26,281 bases of DNA from WLMZ01 sp039920665 (lineage in GTDB: Bacteria > Actinomycetota > Acidimicrobiia > Acidimicrobiales > Ilumatobacteraceae): NCBI GenBank assembly GCA_039920665.1, contig JBDSDH010000026.1, forward strand, positions 1 to 26,281, given 5' to 3'. This document shows, one piece after another, positions 7,372 through 14,315 of this stretch. The first letter of the stretch is position 1. Every line of letters begins with the position of its first letter. Below the pieces are notes generated by a model. That model was not told where the DNA came from. It did not search any database and was given only the letters and a program-made list of their open reading frames with translations. The position numbers and the translations under genes were made by a program.

Positions 7372-9384
7372 TTACAACGACTCCGCGTCAAAGGCCGTGT
7401 CGCCGACCATTCTCAGAATCTGTACCGATCGCGTCATCGCGACATACAGCAGCCTCGCACCACGAGGCGTGCCGTCGAAGATCTCGGCCGGGTTGACGAC
7501 AACCACCGCGTCGAACTCGAGGCCCTTCACCGCTTCGGGCGAGAAGATCGGAATCTCACTGCGTTGGACGTCTTGGACCCGGGTGACAGCCGTCAGATCG
7601 AGCGAGCGGAGGGCTCCTCCGATCGCCGCGTGCAGGTGGGCCGGCGCCACCACACCGGTGAGCACATGGCGGTGACGAGCGATCGCGACCTCGTCGGCGA
7701 CGGCCCCAGCGAGCGCACTCGCATCGACCACCGTCATCGTCGGCGCTTCGCCGACGAGGCGCACGCTCCGGCTCGCCATCGTGTCGACCGCGGTGAACGG
7801 CAGCAGCTTGTTGGCGATGGTCAACACTGGTTCGGGAACCCGGTACCCGATGGTCAGATGAGCGACCTCGTACTCGGTCGCACCGAGGTACTGGGCCACG
7901 ACCGGCCACTGCTGCTGACCCGCCGGCGTGGTCGATTGGGCGAGATCACCCAGGATCGTGAACGAGCCGCTCGGACCGCGCCGGCCAATGACCCGTAGCG
8001 CAATCGCCGAGTGGTCCTGCGCTTCGTCGACGACCACGTGGCCGAACACGAACGGCGCGCCGTTGAGCAGCGAGTGGATCTCGTCGAGCAACAACTGATC
8101 CGCGACGGTCCACGGCCGCTTGGTCGAACCCGGCTTGCGGCCGTTGCCGAGCAGCAGCACCTGTTCGTCGGCCGTCAGCAAACCGTCGGCCGCAGTGGCG
8201 AGCACATTGCCGTTGCTCAACAGTCGCTGCAGGACTGCCTTGGGCTGCTGCACCGGCCAGGCGGCCGTGATTGCATCCTTGAGAACCTTGGCCTTCGACC
8301 ATGCGTCATCGTTGTCGGTCCGACGCAAGACCTCGCGTTCGGCAATCGCCTTGAGACCGTCGCGACGACGGTTGACCGGTCGAGCGCCGGCGTTGCCGCC
8401 GAGTGTCGTGTCGATCCAACTTGCGAACTCGTCCGGCTCGATCACGATGGTGCGGACACCGATCGGGATCCGGATCGCCTCCTTGGGCAGCGTGATGCCG
8501 CCGAGCACCGCACGCTGCAAGACGTCGAGCATCCGCGGGTCACCCTTGAGCCGGGCGACCTCGACGGTGTCCTCGGCACCGACCACGACCCGTGGCACAC
8601 ACAGGTCACCAACGGTGCGCTGTTGCACACTGCGCTCGCCGAGCGACGGCAAGACGTTGCCGATGTAGTCGAGGAACACCTGATTCGGGCCGACCACGAG
8701 GACGCCTTGTGTGGCCAATCGACGGCGGTGCTCGAACAGCAGATAGGCGGCGCGGTGCAGACCCACTGCGGTCTTGCCGGTACCCGGGCCGCCCTGGACG
8801 ATCAGCGCCTGCTGCATCGGAGCCCGGATCACGACGTCCTGCTCGGCCTGGATGGTCGCGACGATCTCTCGCATCGCGCCGGTTCGCGCTGCACCGATTT
8901 CGGCCAACACCGGGTCAGGGATACCGCTCGCGCCATCGCCCGAATCCGGATCGTCGAGTTGCTCGTCGAGATACGACGTGATCTCGCCCTCGGCCATCAT
9001 GAACCGCCGCCGGTGTGCGATGCCGAGCGGGTCGTGCACAGTGGCTCGGTAGAACGGCGCAGCGATCGGCGCTCGCCAATCGATCACCACTGGATCGTGG
9101 TTGGCGTCCTCGATGTGACGACGGCCGATGTACCAGCGATCGCTCGTGCCGACCGTCGCCAGGTCTTCGTCGATCCGGCCGAAGAACTCCCCGGCTCCCG
9201 GCGTGCGCAGATCCTCAAGTGCTTCCTCGACCGTGACCTCGATGTACTCCTTGGTGAACTCATCAGCGGAGTCCTTGCCGTCGACCCGCTCGAACATCTC
9301 GATCATCGCGTCGCGACAGTGGCGCGAATGAGCCAACTGGGCGCGTTCGAGATCGAGTTCGGGAAACAGCGACGTGTCTGACAT
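7372..9384 (-). CDS. HelD-like superfamily 1 helicase / RNA polymerase recycling factor
   Basis: 670 aa. The N-terminal coiled-coil-like arm (about 10-60) is followed by the HelD signature YIGRRHIED, VVIDWRAPIAAPFYRAT (85-115). Walker A is GGPGTGKTAVGLH (198-210), Walker B VVVDEAQD (about 450), and late SF1 motifs include GLEFDAVVVVNP and RLLYVAMTRS. This order fits actinobacterial HelD/HelR, which dissociates stalled RNA polymerase and in some species protects against rifamycins, rather than UvrD or PcrA. I see no rifamycin-associated element upstream. The start at ATG 9384 has no clear Shine-Dalgarno; an in-frame GTG at 9426 would add 14 residues. The gene is divergent from the DUF3105 lipoprotein gene across 193 bp. 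Confidence 0.87.
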   Translation of the reverse strand: MSDTSLFPELDLERAQLAHSRHCRDAMIEMFERVDGKDSADEFTKEYIEVTVEEALEDLRTPGAGEFFGRIDEDLATVGTSDRWYIGRRHIEDANHDPVVIDWRAPIAAPFYRATVHDPLGIAHRRRFMMAEGEITSYLDEQLDDPDSGDGASGIPDPVLAEIGAARTGAMREIVATIQAEQDVVIRAPMQQALIVQGGPGTGKTAVGLHRAAYLLFEHRRRLATQGVLVVGPNQVFLDYIGNVLPSLGERSVQQRTVGDLCVPRVVVGAEDTVEVARLKGDPRMLDVLQRAVLGGITLPKEAIRIPIGVRTIVIEPDEFASWIDTTLGGNAGARPVNRRRDGLKAIAEREVLRRTDNDDAWSKAKVLKDAITAAWPVQQPKAVLQRLLSNGNVLATAADGLLTADEQVLLLGNGRKPGSTKRPWTVADQLLLDEIHSLLNGAPFVFGHVVVDEAQDHSAIALRVIGRRGPSGSFTILGDLAQSTTPAGQQQWPVVAQYLGATEYEVAHLTIGYRVPEPVLTIANKLLPFTAVDTMASRSVRLVGEAPTMTVVDASALAGAVADEVAIARHRHVLTGVVAPAHLHAAIGGALRSLDLTAVTRVQDVQRSEIPIFSPEAVKGLEFDAVVVVNPAEIFDGTPRGARLLYVAMTRSVQILRMVGDTAFDAESL

Positions 9385-9439
9385 GAGCCGGTGACCGGTG
9401 CGGAGCAGACCTGCCTGGGCTGCCACAAACGGGACGCCG

Positions 9440-9445
9440 AGCCTA
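9440..9445 (-). promoter_or_regulatory. Possible -10 (TAGGCT) for the HelD-like gene
   Basis: Minus-strand TAGGCT in the divergent intergenic region, giving a leader of about 49 nt to the ATG at 9384, or a very short one if the GTG at 9426 is used. Confidence 0.3.
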
Positions 9446-9577
9446 ACCGAACAGCGCTCGCCACACGGCTCGGGTTCGTCGGCGCGCGGGCTGGGGTCGA
9501 CGTCGATCGACTCGTCGCTCGGTGCACGTCGTGCCGGCCGCGAACCGGAAGTGGCGTGCAGATGGCACAATTCCGAG

Positions 9578-10156
9578 GTGAAGCGAACGACTCTCGTGGT
9601 GGCAGCGATGCTCACCCTCGTCACGGCGGCCTGCGGCAGTACAACCGAAGCCGCGTCGTCGAACACTGCGACCTCGGCCACGGCGGGATCGCCGTCGACC
9701 ACGAGCGTCGGCAGCGACGGCGTCGTGCACTACGAGGGCCTCGGGCGTGACCACACGACCGGGAACGTCGAGTATCCGGAATCGCCCCCTGTCGGCGGCA
9801 ACCACGATCCGAGTTGGCAGAACTGCGGCGTGTACGACGAGCCGGTCCGCAACGAGAACGCTGTGCATTCGCTCGAGCACGGCGCAGTCTGGCTGGCGTA
9901 CAACCCTTCGCTGAGCGCTGCTGACGTCGAGATCTTGCGGGCTTTCGCACTCAATCAAACCCATGTCCTGGTCTCTCCGTACGTCGGTCTCGCTGACGGC
10001 GAGGCCGTTGTCGCAACCGCATGGGGCACGCAGCTCCGACTCGATTCCGTCACCGATCCGCGGCTGGCCGAGTTCGTCGCGACGTATCAGGAAGGTTCGC
10101 AGACGCCGGAGCTCGGCGTCACCTGCAGCGGTGCCGTCGGCAGTCCGATCGCATGA
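9578..10156 (+). CDS. DUF3105 lipoprotein
   Basis: 192 aa from GTG 9578. The N-terminus is a lipoprotein signal: a basic start (KRTT), a hydrophobic run, and a lipobox ending at Cys19 (TAAC). A Ser/Thr-rich linker leads to the DUF3105 domain: YPESPPVGGNHDPSWQNCGVYDEP, ENAVHSLEHGAVWLAY, HVLVSPYVGL and TAWGTQLRLD. The family is extracytoplasmic and of unknown function; the conserved His and Cys suggest metal binding, which is my inference. A CACAAT hexamer lies 6 nt before the GTG. The stop codon overlaps the ATG of the DUF305 gene by 4 bp (ATGA), so the two were a translationally coupled pair. Confidence 0.87.
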   Translation: MKRTTLVVAAMLTLVTAACGSTTEAASSNTATSATAGSPSTTSVGSDGVVHYEGLGRDHTTGNVEYPESPPVGGNHDPSWQNCGVYDEPVRNENAVHSLEHGAVWLAYNPSLSAADVEILRAFALNQTHVLVSPYVGLADGEAVVATAWGTQLRLDSVTDPRLAEFVATYQEGSQTPELGVTCSGAVGSPIA

Positions 10157-10461
10157 GGCGCCTGCTCACTCTCTTCGTCGTCGCCATCTCACTGTCCGCC
10201 GTGGGCTGCGGTTCCGACAGTGTCGCGACGAGATCTCGTTCCTGCACGTGATGATCGCCCACCACAACGCCGGCGTCGACATGGCTGAGATCGCGCTGTC
10301 GCTCACCGATCACCGATCACCGATCACCGCTCACCGCTCACCGATCACCGATCACCGATCACCCGAGCGTGGTGCGGCTTGCGACCAGCATCGTCGCCAG
10401 CCAGCGAGGCGAGATCATGGTGATGCAGGACATGTTGGCGAAACGGGGCGTGACGTCGTAG
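10153..10461 (+). pseudogene. Broken DUF305 lipoprotein gene
   Basis: Three pieces of one DUF305 protein lie in alternating frames. The first, from ATG 10153, is a lipoprotein signal (MRRLLTLFVVAISLSAVGC) that stops at 10249-10251. The second, in another frame from about 10227, is the DUF305 core: DEISFLHVMIAHHNAGVDMA. The third, back in the first frame after the 7-bp repeat, is the C-terminal helix VVRLATSIVASQRGEI, VMQDMLAKRGVTS, ending at TAG 10459-10461. The linker normally found between lipobox and core is missing, so the first junction is probably a deletion of length not divisible by three. The second shift is caused by repeat expansion. DUF305 proteins are secreted, His-rich and often linked to metals. 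Confidence 0.82.
10304..10359 (+). repeat. 7-bp tandem repeat CACCGAT, eight units
   Basis: Eight consecutive 7-bp units: three CACCGAT, two CACCGCT, three CACCGAT, then a partial CACC. A single unit would encode the expected core sequence (LTDHPSVVRLA); seven extra units add 49 bp, which shifts the frame by one. Confidence 0.95.
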
Positions 10462-10484
10462 CGTTCGCATCACTCACGACCTTC

Positions 10485-10513
10485 GAGGTCCTGCGCGTTT
10501 TCTGGAGGTCCTG
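10485..10513 (+). promoter_or_regulatory. Direct repeat GAGGTCCTG and Shine-Dalgarno before mftA
   Basis: GAGGTCCTG occurs at 10485-10493 and again at 10505-10513, exactly 20 bp apart. The second copy includes the Shine-Dalgarno (GGAGG, 10504-10508) and ends directly at the mftA ATG. The first copy also forms a small hairpin with its upstream bases (GACCT-TCG-AGGTC, 10478-10490). This may be a regulator site or leader structure; no mftR gene is in the window. Confidence 0.45.
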
Positions 10514-10621
10514 ATGGACGAGACAACCGAAACCACCACCGCCGCCGCTGACGAGGTGCTCGTCGAGGACGAACTGCTCGTCGAGGAGATTTCCATCGAC
10601 GGCATGTGCGGCGTCTACTGA
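10514..10621 (+). CDS. mftA: Mycofactocin precursor peptide MftA
   Basis: A 35-aa acidic peptide ending in IDGMCGVY, the invariant C-terminus of MftA. The last Val-Tyr pair is the site where MftC removes the tyrosine carboxyl group and makes a carbon-carbon crosslink; the released core becomes the redox cofactor mycofactocin (premycofactocin and glycosylated forms). The Thr/Ala-rich start and Glu-rich middle (LVEDELLVEE) form the leader bound by MftB. The ATG is set by GGAGG 5 nt upstream. It follows the dead DUF305 gene by 52 bp and leads directly into mftB and mftC. Confidence 0.96.
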   Translation: MDETTETTTAAADEVLVEDELLVEEISIDGMCGVY

Positions 10622-10641
10622 GCCCTGCCCTCAGCCAGACC

Positions 10642-10935
10642 GTGTCTGACACGTTGCCCACTGCGGAGGCCGACGCGCGCCTCGATGCCGCGCTCGAGTT
10701 GAACCCTCAGGTCGCGTTGCGGCCAGAGCCGTTCGGCGCGCTTGCCTACAACTACGGCAACCGGCGGCTCGTGTTCCTCAAGCACCTCGACATGGTCCGC
10801 GTCGCCAAGGCGCTGGTCGACAATCCGTCGCTGCGGGCGGCGTTGCAAGCCTGCGAGATCGCACCCAGTCGGTGGCCGAGTTTCGCTACCGCATTCGAAT
10901 CCCTGAAGTCGTCGGAGGTCGTCCGTGAGCGTTGA
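10642..10935 (+). CDS. mftB: Mycofactocin chaperone MftB
   Basis: 97 aa from GTG 10642. It carries the RRE-like fold and family signature: LNPQVALRPEPFGALAYNYG followed by RRLVFLKHLDMVRVAKAL. MftB binds the leader of MftA and presents it to MftC. An upstream in-frame GTG at 10606 would overlap the end of mftA by 16 bp and add 12 residues (RRLLSPALSQT) that look unlike the family; neither start has a convincing Shine-Dalgarno, so expression probably depends on coupling to mftA. The 3' end overlaps mftC by 11 bp. Confidence 0.9.
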   Translation: MSDTLPTAEADARLDAALELNPQVALRPEPFGALAYNYGNRRLVFLKHLDMVRVAKALVDNPSLRAALQACEIAPSRWPSFATAFESLKSSEVVRER

Positions 10936-12076
10936 GTCCCTGGTTTCCCAGTTGAAGAGTGGGCTCGATGCCCCGATCTGTCTGACGTGGGAACTGACCT
11001 ACGCCTGCAACCTCCAGTGCGTGCACTGTCTGTCGTCGAGCGGCCAGCGCGACCCTCGCGAGTTGACGACGGCCGAAGCCAAACACGTCCTCGACGAACT
11101 GCACGACCTGCAGGTGTTCTACATCAACATCGGCGGCGGCGAACCCATGGTCCGACGCGATTTCTTCGAACTGCTCGAGTACTCGATCAGCAAGGGCATC
11201 GGCGTCAAGTTCTCGACCAACGGTGCCTTCATCGATGCCGACAAGGCCCGCAGGTTGGCGGCGATGGACTACCTCGACATCCAGATCAGCCTCGACGGCA
11301 CCGATGCCGTCACCAACGACGCAGTGCGCGGCACCGGCAGTTACGACCTTGCGATCCGGGCGATGGAGCATCTGCGCGATGCGAACTTCGGGCCGTTCAA
11401 GATCAGTGTCGTCGTCACCCGCCACAACGTCGATCAGCTCGATGAGTTCAAGGCGCTCGCTGACGAGTACGGGGCGCAGTTGCGGGTCACTCGCCTGCGA
11501 CCGAGCGGCCGTGGTGCCGACAGCTGGCACGACCTCCACCCGACCAACGCCCAGCAGCGTCAGATCTACAACTGGCTGCTGGACCACGGTGACAGCGTGC
11601 TGACGGGCGATTCGTTCTTCCACCTCAACGCCCTCGGCGAAGAACCACTGCCCGGCCTCAACATGTGCGGTGCCGGCCGCGTCGTGTGCCTGATCGACCC
11701 GATCGGCGATGTCTACGCCTGCCCGTTCGTGATCCACGACGAGTTCAAGGCCGGCTCGGTCCGCGACGACGGCGGCTTCGCCAAGGTGTGGAAGCAGAGC
11801 GATCTGTTCCTCGAACTGCGCGAGCCGCAGTCGGCGGGCGCGTGCGGCAGCTGCGGCAGTTACGACGCCTGCCAGGGCGGATGCATGGCCGCCAAGTTCT
11901 TCACCGGCCTCCCCCTCGACGGCCCCGACCCGGAGTGCGTCAACGGCTACGGCGAGCAGCTCCTCGACGCCGTCGCCCGCGAACTCAACCCGAAACCCTC
12001 GATGGACCACACCAAACCGGTCCGGGTCAGCTTGGGCACCACCCGCAAGCCCTCAGACCTGGTCGCCAGCTCGTAG
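10925..12076 (+). CDS. mftC: Mycofactocin radical SAM maturase MftC
   Basis: 383 aa from GTG 10925. The radical SAM cluster motif CNLQCVHC lies at residues 28-35 (Cys28, 32, 35). The GGGEP motif (IGGGEPMVRRDFF) and a TIM-barrel core (KFSTNGAF, IQISLDG) follow. The C-terminal SPASM region carries auxiliary iron-sulfur ligands: CGAGRVVCLIDPIGDVYACPF, then CGSCGSYDACQGGC and a late PDPEC. MftC oxidatively decarboxylates the C-terminal Tyr of MftA and links it to the neighbouring Val. It overlaps mftB by 11 bp, so translation is coupled. In most genomes mftD, mftE and mftF follow; here plsY follows after 10 bp. Confidence 0.95.
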   Translation: MSVESLVSQLKSGLDAPICLTWELTYACNLQCVHCLSSSGQRDPRELTTAEAKHVLDELHDLQVFYINIGGGEPMVRRDFFELLEYSISKGIGVKFSTNGAFIDADKARRLAAMDYLDIQISLDGTDAVTNDAVRGTGSYDLAIRAMEHLRDANFGPFKISVVVTRHNVDQLDEFKALADEYGAQLRVTRLRPSGRGADSWHDLHPTNAQQRQIYNWLLDHGDSVLTGDSFFHLNALGEEPLPGLNMCGAGRVVCLIDPIGDVYACPFVIHDEFKAGSVRDDGGFAKVWKQSDLFLELREPQSAGACGSCGSYDACQGGCMAAKFFTGLPLDGPDPECVNGYGEQLLDAVARELNPKPSMDHTKPVRVSLGTTRKPSDLVASS

Positions 12077-12086
12077 CGAATACTGG

Positions 12087-12692
12087 ATGACCACCGCTGC
12101 GCTGATCCTGGCGGCGTACTTCATCGGGATGTTTCCGAGCGCCGTGATCGTCGCCCGGGCCTCGGGGGTCGACATCACCACGGCTGGATCCGGCAACCCG
12201 GGCGCTTCCAATGTCACCCGCGTCCTCGGATGGAAGCGCGGTGTGGTGGTCTTCGCTCTCGATGCTGCCAAGGGTGCACTGTCGGCCGGCGCGGGCTGGG
12301 CCGTCGTCGGCCTCCATGTCGGCTACTTCTGCGCCGCAGCGGCGACCATTGGCCACATGTATCCGGTGCTCGTGCGCTACGGCGGGCGACGGTTGCGGGG
12401 CGGCAAAGGCGTCGCCACAGCCGGCGGAGCGATGTTCGTGTTGCAGCCGATCGTCGCTGCTGTGCTGTTGGCGACATGGTTCGCGGTGAGCCGGCTCACG
12501 AAGAAGGCATCGCTGGCGTCGATCGTGATCATCGTGTTGCTGCCGATCGGTGCCGCTGCGTTCGGTGCTCCGGCGTGGGAGATCATCGCGATCGTCCTGC
12601 TCGGTGCGATCGTGATGCTCAAGCACACCGCCAACATCAAGCGCCTGATCCGTCGCCAAGAACTGACGATTGGCGACAAGACCGAGCCGTAG
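12087..12692 (+). CDS. plsY: Glycerol-3-phosphate acyltransferase PlsY
   Basis: 201 aa integral membrane protein with five or so hydrophobic helices. The three PlsY motifs are present: SGNPGASNVTRVLG (motif 1, about residues 34-47), GHMYPV near 92, and GGKGVATAGG (about 106-115). PlsY transfers the acyl group of acyl-phosphate to glycerol-3-phosphate, the first step of phospholipid synthesis. The C-terminus (NIKRLIRRQE) is the usual basic tail. Ten base pairs separate it from mftC, so it is probably transcribed with the mycofactocin genes; no own promoter or strong Shine-Dalgarno is visible. The pairing with mftC may be accidental or may be an operon. Confidence 0.92.
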   Translation: MTTAALILAAYFIGMFPSAVIVARASGVDITTAGSGNPGASNVTRVLGWKRGVVVFALDAAKGALSAGAGWAVVGLHVGYFCAAAATIGHMYPVLVRYGGRRLRGGKGVATAGGAMFVLQPIVAAVLLATWFAVSRLTKKASLASIVIIVLLPIGAAAFGAPAWEIIAIVLLGAIVMLKHTANIKRLIRRQELTIGDKTEP

Positions 12693-12739
12693 ACATCTCG
12701 GTCGGCAGTTCGGCGACTCGCTGTGCCACCATCGTCGGG

Positions 12740-13528
12740 ATGAGCGACTCCGCAACATCTGACGCACCCTTCGACTCCACCGCCATCTTCGACCTCACCG
12801 GCAAGGTTGCGATCGTCACCGGTGGGTCGCGTGGACTCGGTCGCCAGATGGTGCTCGCGTTCGCCCAGCACGGTGCCGATGTCGTGATCGCCAGCCGCAA
12901 GATCGAGAACTGCGAGTCCGTGGCCGACGAAGTGCGCGTGCTCGGCCGCAAGGCGCTCGCCGTGGCGTATCACGCAGCATCGTGGGACGGTGCGGACCAC
13001 CTCGCCGATGCGGCCCACGCCGAGTTCGGCACCGTCGACATCCTGGTCAACAATGCGGGCATGTCGCCGTTGTACCCCTCGCCCGATGCGATCACCGAGG
13101 ACCTGTTCGACAAGGTCATCGGCGTCAATCTCAAGGGTCCGTTCCGGTTGTCGGTGAACGTCGGCACCAAGATGGCGGCCGGTCGCGGCGGCTCGATCAT
13201 CAACGTCTCTTCGATTGCATCGCGCCGTCCAGGGGCCAACGAACTCGTGTACGCGGCAGCCAAGGCTGCGATCAACAATCTCACCAGCGGGTTGGCCCGC
13301 ACGTTCGGTCCGTCGGTTCGGGTCAACTGCATCGTTCCGGGTCCGTTCCTGACCGATATCAGCAAGGCATGGGATCTCGCTGCGTTCGAGAAGCAGGCCC
13401 GCACCGCGTATGCGTTGCAGCGCGGTGGCCATCCGCACGAGGTGGTCGGCGCGGCGCTGTATTTCGCGAGCAGCGCAAGCAGCTACACCACTGGAGCCAT
13501 GCTCGACATCGACGGTGGACCTCGCTGA
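12740..13528 (+). CDS. Short-chain dehydrogenase/reductase
   Basis: 262 aa classical SDR. Cofactor motif TGGSRGLG (about 31-38), NNAG in ILVNNAGMS, catalytic Ser in INVSSIAS, and Tyr/Lys in VYAAAKAA. The C-terminal SYTTGAMLDIDGG is standard for the 3-oxoacyl reductase/glucose dehydrogenase-like group. It lacks the long insert of mycofactocin-associated SDRs, so I do not call it a mycofactocin partner. The ATG at 12740 has only a weak GGGA before it. It sits 47 bp after plsY and 48 bp before the pirin gene, all on the plus strand. The substrate is unknown. Confidence 0.9.
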   Translation: MSDSATSDAPFDSTAIFDLTGKVAIVTGGSRGLGRQMVLAFAQHGADVVIASRKIENCESVADEVRVLGRKALAVAYHAASWDGADHLADAAHAEFGTVDILVNNAGMSPLYPSPDAITEDLFDKVIGVNLKGPFRLSVNVGTKMAAGRGGSIINVSSIASRRPGANELVYAAAKAAINNLTSGLARTFGPSVRVNCIVPGPFLTDISKAWDLAAFEKQARTAYALQRGGHPHEVVGAALYFASSASSYTTGAMLDIDGGPR

Positions 13529-13548
13529 CTCACCAGTCATGGGAATAC

Positions 13549-13560
13549 TTGAGTTCTCAA
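13549..13560 (+). promoter_or_regulatory. Small inverted repeat TTGAG-TT-CTCAA before the pirin gene
   Basis: A 5-bp palindrome half-site pair with a 2-bp spacer, 16 bp before the pirin ATG; TATGTT (13562-13567) follows and could be a -10. It may be an operator, but it is too short to be sure. Confidence 0.3.
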
Positions 13561-13576
13561 CTATGTTGGATGAGGC

Positions 13577-14293
13577 ATGACGATCGCCATCAAGAAGCCG
13601 CAGGATCGGTTCCACACCAAGATCAGCTGGCTCGATTCCAAGCATTCGTTCAACTTCGGCGAGCACTACAGCCCGGACAGCACGGGCCACGGCCTGCTCC
13701 TGGTCAACAACGACGACATCGTCGCCCCCGGCGTCGGCTTCGGCACCCACGGCCATCGCGACATGGAGATCGTGACCTGGGTCCTCAGCGGCACGCTGGC
13801 CCACGAAGACAGCGCCGGCAACAGCGGCAAGCTCTACCGCGGTCTCGCTCAACGGATGTCGGCCGGCAGCGGTATCCGCCACAGCGAAATGAATCCGGAC
13901 CCGGATGTGCCATCGCACTTCATCCAGATGTGGGTACTGCCCGACACCGCCGGCGTGACGCCCGGCTACGAGCAGCTCGATGTCAACGAGCAACTCGATC
14001 ATGGCGGTCTGGTGCCGATCGCATCGGGCAAGGGTCACGAGCATGCGGTCTCCATCCATCAGAAAGATGCTGTGCTGTGGGGCGCTCGCCTTGCCGCCGG
14101 TGAGTCGGTGACGCTTCCCGAGGACAACCACGTCCATGCGTTCGTCGCCCTCGGTGCCGCCACCCTGAAGACCGGCGAGGAGACCGGCGAGCAACTCGCT
14201 CAGGGCGCCGCGGCCCGGCTGACCAACGCCGGTCCCCTGACGATCACCGCCGATTCCGACGGCACTGAGTTGTTGATCTGGGCCACCGCCTGA
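13577..14293 (+). CDS. Pirin family protein (YhhW-like)
   Basis: 238 aa bicupin. The N-terminal cupin has the pirin metal site: GTHGHRDMEIVTWVLSG gives two His, and SGIRHSEMNP gives the third His and the Glu. HFIQMWVLPD follows, a family hallmark. The C-terminal cupin (WGARLAAGESVTLP) is metal-free in relatives. YhhW-type pirins bind iron and can act as quercetin dioxygenases; in other bacteria pirins modulate enzymes or redox responses. No partner is obvious from the neighbours. An upstream TTGAG-TT-CTCAA palindrome might control it. Confidence 0.92.
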   Translation: MTIAIKKPQDRFHTKISWLDSKHSFNFGEHYSPDSTGHGLLLVNNDDIVAPGVGFGTHGHRDMEIVTWVLSGTLAHEDSAGNSGKLYRGLAQRMSAGSGIRHSEMNPDPDVPSHFIQMWVLPDTAGVTPGYEQLDVNEQLDHGGLVPIASGKGHEHAVSIHQKDAVLWGARLAAGESVTLPEDNHVHAFVALGAATLKTGEETGEQLAQGAAARLTNAGPLTITADSDGTELLIWATA

Positions 14294-14302
14294 TCAGACA
14301 CG

Positions 14303-14308
14303 TACGCT
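14303..14308 (+). promoter_or_regulatory. Putative -10 (TACGCT) of the acyl-CoA synthetase gene
   Basis: TACGCT, then 7 nt, then the ATG at 14316; no Shine-Dalgarno. The hexamer lies only 9 nt after the pirin stop codon. Confidence 0.5.
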
Positions 14309-14315
14309 GCGGCGG

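Noticed and set aside
5500..7998. Plus-strand ORF of 832 codons across three genes
   Set aside because: It is antisense to the SEC-C, alcohol dehydrogenase and HelD-like genes, whose domain motifs are clear; the translation is Arg/Asp/His-rich with no family match. High GC leaves such shadow frames open.
8011..9381. Plus-strand ORF of 456 codons opposite the HelD-like gene
   Set aside because: Mirror frame of a gene with Walker motifs; no domain or start signal.
10304..10359. CRISPR-like array
   Set aside because: The repeats are 7 bp and adjacent, with no spacers; this is a simple tandem tract.
12740..13528. Mycofactocin-dependent SDR
   Set aside because: Although near mftC, it lacks the extended cofactor-site insert of that subfamily and has a standard TGGSRGLG motif.
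12377..14194. Minus-strand ORF of 605 codons
   Set aside because: Crosses plsY, the SDR and the pirin gene in antisense and ignores their boundaries.
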